Assembly (NCBI GenBank): GCA_021811615.1
Contig: JAJZNW010000123.1
Coordinates: 1-37,698 of the forward strand
Origin: Bacteroidota bacterium
GTDB lineage: Bacteria > Bacteroidota > Ignavibacteria > Kryptoniales > JAKASW01
Length of the DNA stretch: 37,698 nucleotides
Reading direction: 5' to 3'
In this document: piece after piece, positions 7,098 to 15,320 of the stretch
How positions within the stretch are numbered: position 1 is the first letter of the stretch
Layout of the letters: each line of letters opens with the position of its first letter
Translations under genes and position numbers: made by a program
Notes under the pieces: model-generated
Told to the model about the DNA's origin: nothing
Database searches by the model: none
What the model saw: only the letters and a program-made list of their open reading frames with translations

Positions 7098-7781
7098 ATG
7101 AAAAGCGTCCTGGTAGTCGACGATGAAAAGGACATCGTCCAGCTGATTCGGTACAATCTCGAACGCGAAGGATTCAAAGTCGAATCCGCTACCGATGGCA
7201 TCGAAGCCCTTAAGAAAGCCGCCGAGGTCAAGCCGGACCTCATCCTCCTTGATATTATGCTTCCCGGAAAGGACGGATATGAAGTCATGAAATCGCTCAA
7301 TCAAAGCGAGAAGACTTCAAACGTGCCTGTCATCTTCCTTACCGCCAAGAGCGCAGAATTTGACGAGGTGCTCGGCCTCGAGTTGGGCGCGGATGACTAT
7401 ATCGTGAAGCCCATTAGTCCCAGAAAACTGATTTCCAGGATACGTGCTGTCCTCAGACGCTACGAGGGTGTAAAGTCCGAAGAGGGAAAGAACCTCGACT
7501 TCGGCCAGGTTATCATCGACAGGGAAAGTTATATGGTGAAGATCGGCGGGGAACAGGTCTTCTTTCCGCGAAAGGAATTTGAGATACTCTATTACCTCGC
7601 GTCTCACGAGGGGAAGGTCATTTCACGCGAGACTCTCCTTAGCAGGGTGTGGGGTGCCGACGTCTATGTCGGAGACCGGACCGTGGATGTCCACATCCGG
7701 AAAATCCGTGAAAAGCTCGGTACCCACGCCGAAATGATCGAAACTATCAAAGGCGTAGGCTATAAATTCAAGATCGAATGA
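7098..7781 (+). CDS. phoB: phosphate-type response regulator PhoB (OmpR family)
   Basis: This 227-residue two-component response regulator has a receiver domain at residues 1-120 (acidic pair DD at 8-9, phospho-acceptor D52 in LILLDIMLPG, T82, K104 in YIVKP) and an OmpR/PhoB winged helix at about 130-227 (FFPRKEFEILYYLASHEGKV, then DRTVDVHIRKIREKLG). Start ATG 7098 is preceded by AAAGGAG. It overlaps the kinase gene by four bases (ATGA). With a PhoR-like kinase and PhoU following, control of phosphate uptake is the likely role, although no pst transporter genes are in view. Confidence 0.88.
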   Translation: MKSVLVVDDEKDIVQLIRYNLEREGFKVESATDGIEALKKAAEVKPDLILLDIMLPGKDGYEVMKSLNQSEKTSNVPVIFLTAKSAEFDEVLGLELGADDYIVKPISPRKLISRIRAVLRRYEGVKSEEGKNLDFGQVIIDRESYMVKIGGEQVFFPRKEFEILYYLASHEGKVISRETLLSRVWGADVYVGDRTVDVHIRKIREKLGTHAEMIETIKGVGYKFKIE

Positions 7782-8830
7782 ACACGCTGATCTATTCCTA
7801 CAAGGCAAGAACCGTACTTGCGCTTCTGGTTGGGGTGGTGGTCTATTTCATCTTCCTGGTCGTGGAGAATGCTTTCCGGCTCCGGCCGTCGCTGCTGGAG
7901 CACCATCTTTTCATTACTGCCGCCATCAGCACCGTGATTTTCTTCTTCTTCGAAGAGGTCCTCGTCGCATTTCGGCGAAGGCAGACGAAGATCATTAACA
8001 TGATTGTCGACGCTCTACGGAGAATAAGTGCAGGCGATCTTTCAGTCCAGCTCCCCGAAACCGGCGCGGTTGAACTTAGACAGGTAAGTGCCCTGACAAA
8101 CCAGATTGTCGGAAACCTGAAGGCCGATATCGGAAAACTCGAAAAGCTTGAAAGAGTCAGGAGTGAATTCCTCGCCAACGTCTCGCATGAACTCCGGACT
8201 CCTATATTCAGCATACAGGGCTTCATCGAGACTCTCATAGACGGCGCGATCGACGACCCTAAAGTCAACAGGGAATTCCTCCAGAAGGCATACGAGCACT
8301 CGGAACGGTTGAATACATTGCTCAACGACCTTATCGAGATTTCCCGGATAGAGAGCGGAGAAATGAGAATGAGTTTCAGGTATTTCAATATCTCCGAATT
8401 TCTCAAGAACGTCGTCGATGAGATGCGGCCGAAGGCGGATAAGAAATCTATCAGGCTCTCCACAACTCTTGATTCAAACGAACTACTCGTGCTGGGAGAC
8501 AAAGACCGACTCCGCCAGGTCATGTCGAACCTTATTGATAATTCCATTAAGTACACCGACGAAGGGGGAGAAGTGGAAGTCGGGGTCATAGAGCTCCGGA
8601 ACTCGGTCAGGGTGTTCGTTAAAGACAATGGCAGCGGAATCGGCAAGGAACATCTCGGGAGGATCTTCGAGAGGTTCTACAGGGTCGACAAGGACCGCAG
8701 CAGGAAGGTCGGCGGTACCGGCCTCGGGTTGGCGATAGTCAAACATATTGTCGAAGCTCACAACAGTAAGATAGAGGTGAAGAGTGAGCCCGGAGAAGGG
8801 TCGGAATTCGGATTCCTTTTAAAAAAATAG
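7778..8830 (+). CDS. phoR: sensor histidine kinase PhoR
   Basis: This 350-residue membrane histidine kinase is the partner of the upstream PhoB. Two membrane segments (about 12-32 and 42-65) are joined by only a short loop, so there is no extracytoplasmic sensor. A short HAMP-like stretch (RRISAGDLSVQL, about 81-92) follows, then HisKA with H137 in FLANVSHELRTP, and HATPase with N-box DRLRQVMSNLIDNSIKYT, G1 DNGSGIG, F-box ERFYRVD and G2 GTGLGLAIVKHIVEAH. It is shorter than proteobacterial PhoR because the PAS domain is missing. Signalling through PhoU and the transporter, rather than a ligand domain, is inferred. Confidence 0.85.
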   Translation: MNTLIYSYKARTVLALLVGVVVYFIFLVVENAFRLRPSLLEHHLFITAAISTVIFFFFEEVLVAFRRRQTKIINMIVDALRRISAGDLSVQLPETGAVELRQVSALTNQIVGNLKADIGKLEKLERVRSEFLANVSHELRTPIFSIQGFIETLIDGAIDDPKVNREFLQKAYEHSERLNTLLNDLIEISRIESGEMRMSFRYFNISEFLKNVVDEMRPKADKKSIRLSTTLDSNELLVLGDKDRLRQVMSNLIDNSIKYTDEGGEVEVGVIELRNSVRVFVKDNGSGIGKEHLGRIFERFYRVDKDRSRKVGGTGLGLAIVKHIVEAHNSKIEVKSEPGEGSEFGFLLKK

Positions 8831-8887
8831 GATGGAAATTTAACGGACAGGAATTATGTTCCTATCATTGTAGTAGAGGAGAATGTA

Positions 8888-9553
8888 ATGCACAGACATT
8901 TTGAAGATTTGCTGGAGGAGCTGAGGGTAAACCTGATTAAGATGGGAAGCCTTGTCGACGAACAGCTCGATCTGGCCTTTCGCGCGCTCCACGACGGCGA
9001 TCTCGAAGCGACAAAGAGAGTCTACGACACGGAAAAAAGAGTCAACGACTTCGATAACCTGCTCGACCAGCAGGTCGATGAGATAATGGCGCTCGAGCAG
9101 CCTGTGGCAACGGACTTGAGGCTCGTGGTATCGGCCATCAAGATGAATCATGAACTGGAGCGCATCGGCGATGTTGCCGTGAACATAGCCCAGCGGGTCG
9201 AGCCGTTGAAGAATTTTCATGACCTCGTTCAGAGTGTCGCCCTGCTCGAAATGGGAGATGTCGCCCGCCGAATGGTCCATGACAGCATAGATGCCTTCAT
9301 TCATGCGGATGCCGAACTTGCCCGCCGGATTTGTAGACAGGACGATATAGTGGATGAAATGAACAGGCAGAAATTTCGGCTGGTTATCGTCGAAATGAAG
9401 AAGAATCCCGACATCGTCGAACCCGGTGCCCATCTCATAGTTGCACTCAAACATATCGAGCGCATTGCCGACCACGCCACCAACATCGCCGAGGATGTGG
9501 TATTTCTCGTCGATGCGAAGGTTATCAAGCATCACGCCGCCGACAAAGGCTGA
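8888..9553 (+). CDS. phoU: phosphate signalling regulator PhoU
   Basis: This 221-residue all-helical protein has the two-fold PhoU repeat. Each half has its metal-cluster motif: ELERIGDVAVNIAQR (about residues 96-110) and HIERIADHATNIAEDV (about 193-208). The N-terminus HRHFEDLLEELRVNLIKMG is typical. PhoU links the Pst phosphate transporter to PhoR and represses the regulon when phosphate is plentiful. A GAGGAG site lies upstream of the ATG, and the gene is 57 bases after phoR, likely in the same transcript. Confidence 0.93.
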   Translation: MHRHFEDLLEELRVNLIKMGSLVDEQLDLAFRALHDGDLEATKRVYDTEKRVNDFDNLLDQQVDEIMALEQPVATDLRLVVSAIKMNHELERIGDVAVNIAQRVEPLKNFHDLVQSVALLEMGDVARRMVHDSIDAFIHADAELARRICRQDDIVDEMNRQKFRLVIVEMKKNPDIVEPGAHLIVALKHIERIADHATNIAEDVVFLVDAKVIKHHAADKG

Positions 9554-9680
9554 CTCGTACTCTCTATCCGTTCCTGTCCGAGAAGTTCGCGGGAATTTCG
9601 TGTTGATGTATCGCACAGGGGCATTTGTTGCTAATCAAAGGGGCCTTTCATAACTTGTTTTAGGATTCTCCGGAGTAACG

Positions 9681-11795
9681 ATGCTTTTTAAGAAAACTCA
9701 AAGCCCTAGAACAGGTTCACCACAACCTCAGGATAACGCAAGGCTGGAAGTAGCGGCCCATTTGCGGATGGCCGACAAGTATATCAGGGAAGGGAAATTT
9801 GCGGAAGCTAAGGACGAGCTCGATGCAGTAAGATCCACTGAGCCTAACAACGTCTATGCCCTCGCCCTCGAAGAACGGAGACAGGCAATGGAGGCTGCCG
9901 CTTCTAAAGGGCAACAGCAGCAACAGCCCCTCCAGAACCAGCCATCACAACCTTCACAACCATCCCAGCCCCCCCAGCCGATCGGTGTACCCGCCGCTCA
10001 AGCCGCAGCTGTGACACCGGAGCCTGCTCCCGTAGAACCGCCACCTCCTGCTGTCGATGAGGAGGCTATCAGGCGGGACATCGAAGCGCGTCTCAAAAGC
10101 GAGTACGACAAGAAATTTACCGATGAAATCAGAAAGGCAGAACAGCGAATCGCAGACGCGTTGAAAAAAGAACGCGAGTGGCAGGAGGCTGAACGGGCTT
10201 CCTTGATAACGAACCTCCAGAAAGAAAAGGAAAAGTTCAAGCAGGAACTCGAAAAGCAGTCCAAGCAGAAGCTCGAGATGGAAATCGGCAAGATGGAGGC
10301 CACTTACAGGCAGCAGCTTGCGAGCGAACGAAAGAAGGCGGAGGAAGATACACGGGCCGAGATGAGCGCCCTCTATGAGAAATCTATGCTCGATCTCAAA
10401 GAGGCCGCCGTCAGGGAAAAACGCGCACTCCTCGAGAAGGAACGTAAAGCCATCGCCGACAGCAGAAAGCAGATGGAGGCCGACTTCGAAAAACAGCTTG
10501 CTGCCGAGCTCGCGAGAGTCAAAACCTCCAGCCAGGAAGAGCAGGAGAAGGAACGCGAAAAACTTGCGGAGATGGCCCGGGTCAGACTGCAGAAGGAATT
10601 TGAGGAAAAACTGGAAGCCGAAAAGGCCAGGATCGAAGATCAGATCAAGTCCCAGCAGACCGACGTGGAGAAATCCTACGACGAACGGTATAAGTCTCTA
10701 CAGGCACAGACCGAAACGGAATTGCAGAAACGCCTCGAGGAACTGAGGAAAAAAGAACAGCTCGAGTTTGACCGCAAGTATTATGACATGCGCAAACAGC
10801 TCGAGAATGATTATGAACAGAAGCTGGTCAATGAGCTCGCATCTCAACGCGAAAAGCTCGAAAAGCAGATCGAGAGTGAGATTAAGAACCAGCAGTCGAG
10901 GCTGGAAGACGATCGTAAGAAAGTAGTCGAGGAAGAACAGCAGAAACTCAACGAGGCAAGGTCCTCGATGCGGTTCGAGATGGAGAAAGAGATCGAAAGA
11001 AGAATCGCGGACGCCCGCTTCTCCGTCGCCGCCAGCTATGAAGAGAAACTTAAACTGCTGGGCGTCAAACTTCCTGATACGCGTGAAGAGAAACTCCGCA
11101 TTTACATGACCCGTCTGCGCGAAGCATGGGCTCATCCTCCGATCACACCGGACGTCGCGCGCGAATTGATGCAGCTGAGAGACGTACTCGAACTCTCATT
11201 TGAGGATCATATCGAATGTGAAGGCGATATTAGGCTCCAGGTCTACGTCACCGAGGTCGAGAAGGAAATAAAGAGGGGAAAAGTCAAACCGGGTGACGAC
11301 AAGACGCTGAACGATCTTAAGCAGAAATATCAGATCACAGTCGAAGAGTCCAGCAAGCTCGAGCCTCATATCCTCGCGGCCTTCCAGAGGGCCGTCATGA
11401 AGGCGGTTATATTGGTCGTCGATGACGAGCAAAGTTTCCTGGACACCGTTAGACCCGTACTCGAAGGATACGGCTACAGCGTCCTGACAAAGCAAAGCCC
11501 CACCGACGCGCTGAAGCTTCTCGAAACGACAAACGTGGATATGATCATAGCCGACGTCATGTTCTCCGGCACCGAAGGCGATGGATTCTCATTCTACGAG
11601 AGGGTACAGAAGGTCCCGCATCTCAAAAAGGTGCCGTTTATTTTGATGAGCGGAATGCATGAAAGCTTCTTCGTGCGTACGGGCATCCAGCTCGGTGTCG
11701 ACGATTACTTGACAAAGCCGGTGGATCCCGATATGCTCGCCGCCGTTGTGGAAGGAAAACTGAAGAAGTATCGCTCCCTTATGGAGAAGGATTAG
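9681..11795 (+). CDS. large coiled-coil protein with C-terminal response-regulator receiver domain
   Basis: No named family is recognised. The 704-residue protein has four parts: a TPR-like helical segment (about 20-75, LRMADKYIREGKFAEAKDEL); a Gln/Pro-rich linker (about 75-125); a long Glu/Lys/Gln-rich coiled coil (about 130-470); and, after a helical region, a receiver domain (about 575-700). The receiver keeps its catalytic set: the acidic pair in VVDDE, phospho-acceptor D625 in MIIADVMF, S657 and K679 in LTKPVD. There is no output domain, so phosphorylation probably changes coiled-coil interactions. GGAG precedes the ATG. Its position 127 bases after phoU suggests a link to PhoR signalling. 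No signal peptide is visible, so it is probably cytoplasmic. Confidence 0.8.
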   Translation: MLFKKTQSPRTGSPQPQDNARLEVAAHLRMADKYIREGKFAEAKDELDAVRSTEPNNVYALALEERRQAMEAAASKGQQQQQPLQNQPSQPSQPSQPPQPIGVPAAQAAAVTPEPAPVEPPPPAVDEEAIRRDIEARLKSEYDKKFTDEIRKAEQRIADALKKEREWQEAERASLITNLQKEKEKFKQELEKQSKQKLEMEIGKMEATYRQQLASERKKAEEDTRAEMSALYEKSMLDLKEAAVREKRALLEKERKAIADSRKQMEADFEKQLAAELARVKTSSQEEQEKEREKLAEMARVRLQKEFEEKLEAEKARIEDQIKSQQTDVEKSYDERYKSLQAQTETELQKRLEELRKKEQLEFDRKYYDMRKQLENDYEQKLVNELASQREKLEKQIESEIKNQQSRLEDDRKKVVEEEQQKLNEARSSMRFEMEKEIERRIADARFSVAASYEEKLKLLGVKLPDTREEKLRIYMTRLREAWAHPPITPDVARELMQLRDVLELSFEDHIECEGDIRLQVYVTEVEKEIKRGKVKPGDDKTLNDLKQKYQITVEESSKLEPHILAAFQRAVMKAVILVVDDEQSFLDTVRPVLEGYGYSVLTKQSPTDALKLLETTNVDMIIADVMFSGTEGDGFSFYERVQKVPHLKKVPFILMSGMHESFFVRTGIQLGVDDYLTKPVDPDMLAAVVEGKLKKYRSLMEKD

Positions 11796-11873
11796 TCCTG
11801 CCGGGTCCGCGTGATTTAAATCTCTTCATGCCGCTGATTACTTTCGAAAGTGTCTAATCATGGAGAAGGTAAC

Positions 11874-12065
11874 ATGACAAAGTTCTATCGCTCCACCACG
11901 GATAAAAAGATCGCAGGATTATGCGGCGGACTCGCACAGATGTTCGATGTGGATCCGACACTCGTTAGACTCGGAGTCGTATTCATCTGTTTCATCACCG
12001 GAGTGTTGCCGGTAGTGATTACTTACCTGATCGCTTGGTGGATCGTCCCCCGGAAAAACGACTGA
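11874..12065 (+). CDS. PspC-domain membrane protein
   Basis: A 63-residue protein matching the PspC domain: [30 protein letters not shown], then a membrane segment ([24 protein letters not shown]) and PRKND. PspC proteins work in envelope-stress responses, often with PspB/PspA; no partners are nearby here. An earlier in-frame start at 11850 is less likely, because a GGAGAAGG site lies just before the ATG at 11874. Confidence 0.88.
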   Translation: MTKFYRSTTDKKIAGLCGGLAQMFDVDPTLVRLGVVFICFITGVLPVVITYLIAWWIVPRKND

Positions 12066-12148
12066 CAGAAAAGCGGTGTTTGTTGACAACACCATTTCAT
12101 TTCGACGTACGGCTCGGAAACGCTGACCGCGGTTTCTGCCGACGAGTG

Positions 12149-12179
12149 TTGACCTTCTCACTTTAACAGTTTACTTTTG
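12149..12179 (+). promoter_or_regulatory. possible promoter of the lipoprotein gene
   Basis: TTG (12149-12151) and TACTTTTG (12172-12179) match the Bacteroidota-type -33/-7 arrangement (TTG, about 20 bases, TAnnTTTG). TTGACC with a 17-base spacer to TACTTT also gives a weaker sigma70-like reading. The ATG follows about 18 bases later. Confidence 0.4.
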
Positions 12180-12197
12180 CATGAGTCAGGGAGGGTT

Positions 12198-12686
12198 ATG
12201 CAAGGAAAACTGAAAATTGTCTTTGTTCTCGCTTTGTTATCGGCGTTCGATGGATGTGACATCCTCAGTAGTAAATCCGAACAACTTCCTAATCCTGCTG
12301 CCACAACCTACGAATACTGGATGACCGGGGGCTACGCCGGCTCGACAACGCACCTGCAAATCGATTCTTCGGGGAGCGCGAAACTCACTTCCTCAGTCGG
12401 CTCGCAGACGCATCCCGACACCTTCATTTACAGGCTGACCGCAAGTGAAACGGATACACTCAGAGATCTTTTTCAGGCCTCGGATTTTTTCTCCCTCCAG
12501 GACCTCTATGAGAGACCTACCACGATAATGGACGGGTTCAATTTCAGGATCTCATGCAATACACCGTCGACATCCAAGAGCGTAAGTATCAGGTATTATC
12601 CTGAGCTCCCACCCGGACTGGGCAGCCTCCTTTCCTATTTCAATCGCATTTCGGAAAGGGTGACGGAGAAAGGGTATCGTTTATGA
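12198..12686 (+). CDS. small putative lipoprotein, function unknown
   Basis: This 162-residue protein begins with a Lys-containing, hydrophobic signal (MQGKLKIVFVLALLSAFDGC) ending in a Cys that could be lipidated, although the -3 to -1 residues (FDG) are not a classic lipobox. The mature part is rich in Ser/Thr, with a beta-type pattern (EYWMTGGYAGSTTHLQIDSS, then SVSIRYYPELPPG). The ATG at 12198 has a strong GGGAGGG site 2-3 bases upstream; an upstream in-frame TTG at 12177 is unlikely. I cannot assign a family. It is probably attached to the outer membrane or periplasmic face. Confidence 0.72.
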   Translation: MQGKLKIVFVLALLSAFDGCDILSSKSEQLPNPAATTYEYWMTGGYAGSTTHLQIDSSGSAKLTSSVGSQTHPDTFIYRLTASETDTLRDLFQASDFFSLQDLYERPTTIMDGFNFRISCNTPSTSKSVSIRYYPELPPGLGSLLSYFNRISERVTEKGYRL

Positions 12687-12698
12687 ATCTCTCAGCCT

Positions 12699-14963
12699 TC
12701 AGCTTCTCAGCAGGTACTGCAGTTTTATGAAGAACTCTCTGCCGGTCTGAACGAAACCGTACGGCTGGCCGTACCCTTCAAGACTGTGCGTCGAGCCCGC
12801 GTAGAAAATCGTAAACGCATTCAGCTTGTAACTGAATAGCGGATCGATCTCGATCTCCTTCTGGAACTCATCGTACTGACCGATCAGCCGGACGAAAAGC
12901 TTTGTATTGAATTGGTAGATGCCGGCGATCCTTGAAATATATCCGTCGAAAAGAAGCTGTCCGCCTACTATGTTCGACAACCGCGATCTCGAATAGTCCA
13001 CGGTTACGGAGAGCTTATCCGTTGGTCTTACTACGATCTCCGCGCTGATGTCGTGGCCGCGTCCGATGGCAGGCGGGTCCGCTCTGTATATGAACCTTCC
13101 GATCGCAGCGTTCAGGCTGAAAGTGATCGAGCTCGTTGGTACCGAGTAAACGCTGAAGTTCCAGCGGCAAACGCCGGTGAAGTTGACGGAATTGAACATC
13201 TCATTGTTTAGAAGCATGTAACTTACATAAATGTTGGTCTGGCTTTTCAGATTTAAATAGAAATCCGGCACGACGTATTCATGTTTCCTCGTGCCCTGGT
13301 AGTCGAATTGTATCGCCGATTCCAGATCGGTTCCCCAGTTGTCCACGAGCCCGCCGTTGGGGTAGAACTCCAGGCTGTGTATCATGTCGAGATTTCTCAG
13401 GTCGTTTGAAAAAACATAACCATCTTCTGCCTGGAAGGTCGGGGAGTAATCCGTATATGTCAGGCTGAAACTGTAAGTCCGCGCGAGCCTTCTTATCCTC
13501 GCAAGGAAGCCCGTCCCGTCGTACTCCTGACCGTCAAATGCTTTCGAGAAATGCGTGTTGCCGTAATAGCTTGGATCCGAAACGAGACTCGTGTCGTTCA
13601 GCTCGCGCGTATTCGAAAGAAGGAATTGTCCTTCGAATGTATAACTGTTGTCGAAGAACAGACTCCAGTCCGCACCTCCGACGTAGTTGTGAGCTTTCGT
13701 AAAATTCCTGGTAGTGGCTAGAGCGCCGACGTAGGAGTTTAGTCCGAAATTGTATCTCGCGCGAAGTATGTTTGAGAATGACCTGAATGGCGTCAGGAAA
13801 GTGTTGTAGCCGTTGTTGTCCGACACGCTTCCTTCCTCTCCTGCAACGATGAACGGGGAATTCCTGTCCTCCGCACCGAGATAGGCAATCGAAAGCGGCC
13901 CGGCCTTTTCGACTACTTTGCCGGCTCCAATCGGGTCGTTGATCGTCCTCGAATAGTAAGCTTGTATCAGAGTCGATAAAATATCGCTTCCGTCCATGAA
14001 GAAAGGCCTCTTCTCGGGATAGAAGAGGGCGAACGTGTTGTTAACGCTTATCTGCGCGGCATCCGATTCGACCTGGCTGAAGTCGGGATTCACGACCCCT
14101 TCCAGCGAAAGAGTCGGATTCGGAACGAACTTCAGTCCGACGCCGAACCTTCCCTGGACGGCTCCGTTGGAAAAGCCGGAGGTTGGATTCGTGTTGTCGT
14201 TTATGTTGCCGCTCTCGAGTCCCATCGCGTAGGGAAGTATTTCGGCCGACCCTGTGGATTCGAGTCCCTTCAATCCTTCCAGCGTTCCCATCTGGCAAAG
14301 GAGGCACGGGTTGTTCATATTGATTCTTACCCAGGAAATCTGGACCCTGCTCCCTCTCGGGACGTTCCTGATGAATTCTATGCCCCAGTTCTGAACCTTC
14401 TCGGCCGGAAAGCGCAGACTTGCGAAGGGGATTGCCATTTCAGCCGTGTAGCCGCTGTCGTTGATCGCCGCCTTTGAATGCCAGATCATGTCGAAGCTCA
14501 TGTCCTCGTTATTGCCGTTCCTGAGTCCGTCCATCTGAACCCCGAATGGATTTTCGAAAACCTCGTATGCCCGCTGGTGGTCGTTGTAAGTATCCATTAT
14601 TACGCCCACGAAGTCGTCGTCGAACGCGTTGTCTCTTTGAGTCACATGTGCGCGGATCTTCGATGGATCGGTGTCGTGGCAGTCGTAGCCGAAATATATA
14701 TATCTTGAATTGTATAGCACCATTACTGTCGTCTTCTGAGGTGCAGGTGTGTTGTTGCCTGGCTGTATCTCGTAGTCGAGATGCACTCTTGGAGCCAGCT
14801 TCCAATGAGGGTCGCTCAGCTTCCCGGTGAGATCGATATCTCCATGAATCCGGACGGCTTTGATTGTGAACCTGGTCCCGTTGGTTGTGTCGGTTGAAAC
14901 CTGTGCCGATGAGTTTGAGACGAGCAGCGCAAGGATTGTAAGAATCGGTATCGTACTTCTCAA
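12699..14963 (-). CDS. DUF5916 outer-membrane-type protein with CBM9-like N-domain
   Basis: This 754-residue secreted protein has a signal peptide (about 1-20, LTILALLVSNSSAQ). A CBM9-like beta-sandwich follows (about 35-230: LTGKLSDPHWKLAPRV, VMVLYNSRYIYFGYDCHD, AEMAIPFASLRF), then a DUF5916 region (about 235-754) made of alternating aromatic/polar strands, probably an outer-membrane barrel, ending in KLQYLLRS. The family is widespread in Bacteroidota and Acidobacteria; its function is not firmly known. The start is TTG at 14963, because a TGA lies immediately upstream in frame, with AAGGA about eight bases before. Its stop faces the lipoprotein stop, so the two transcripts converge here. 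Confidence 0.85.
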   Translation of the reverse strand: MRSTIPILTILALLVSNSSAQVSTDTTNGTRFTIKAVRIHGDIDLTGKLSDPHWKLAPRVHLDYEIQPGNNTPAPQKTTVMVLYNSRYIYFGYDCHDTDPSKIRAHVTQRDNAFDDDFVGVIMDTYNDHQRAYEVFENPFGVQMDGLRNGNNEDMSFDMIWHSKAAINDSGYTAEMAIPFASLRFPAEKVQNWGIEFIRNVPRGSRVQISWVRINMNNPCLLCQMGTLEGLKGLESTGSAEILPYAMGLESGNINDNTNPTSGFSNGAVQGRFGVGLKFVPNPTLSLEGVVNPDFSQVESDAAQISVNNTFALFYPEKRPFFMDGSDILSTLIQAYYSRTINDPIGAGKVVEKAGPLSIAYLGAEDRNSPFIVAGEEGSVSDNNGYNTFLTPFRSFSNILRARYNFGLNSYVGALATTRNFTKAHNYVGGADWSLFFDNSYTFEGQFLLSNTRELNDTSLVSDPSYYGNTHFSKAFDGQEYDGTGFLARIRRLARTYSFSLTYTDYSPTFQAEDGYVFSNDLRNLDMIHSLEFYPNGGLVDNWGTDLESAIQFDYQGTRKHEYVVPDFYLNLKSQTNIYVSYMLLNNEMFNSVNFTGVCRWNFSVYSVPTSSITFSLNAAIGRFIYRADPPAIGRGHDISAEIVVRPTDKLSVTVDYSRSRLSNIVGGQLLFDGYISRIAGIYQFNTKLFVRLIGQYDEFQKEIEIDPLFSYKLNAFTIFYAGSTHSLEGYGQPYGFVQTGREFFIKLQYLLRS

Positions 14964-15320
14964 TCAAATTTCCTTTTCGAGAAAATACGGGAAGGAAATT
15001 GAGACGTTACAATCAGACCCGTGCATCCCGTCGAGTTTTCTGACGGGATGCTGCGAAGCTTATGCTCACGACTGCGCCGCTCGATGTTGAGTGCGGCGAC
15101 ATCCTCGGTGGAACGATCGCGCGGAATAGTTCAATGGATCGGGACCAAAACGGTCATTGCCGCGTCCGGGGTTGTTCCACGAGCGGCATCGAATCGGGAG
15201 TACGAACCTCGGCGCAAGTTCCGAACCCTGTTCCGCTGCAACGGCAGTGGTCCTGCGGACGAAGCCGCATTGGAATCGGCTCCTGCCTGATCGAGGAACC
15301 CGGAGGGTTTTCCGGCATTG
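14964..15320. other. gene-poor gap with dyad symmetry
   Basis: No convincing gene is seen. A strong hairpin lies at 15022-15050 (GCATCCCGTC, 9-base loop, GACGGGATGC). Two imperfect larger dyads follow: CGCCGC...GCGGCG near 15076-15098, and GTGGAAC...GTTCCAC at 15108-15180. These may end the upstream M1 peptidase transcript or be relics of a small mobile element. No second copy is seen in the window. Confidence 0.4.

Noticed and set aside
8840..9616. Minus-strand open frame opposite phoU
   Set aside because: PhoU on the plus strand carries all family motifs; this frame is its shadow.
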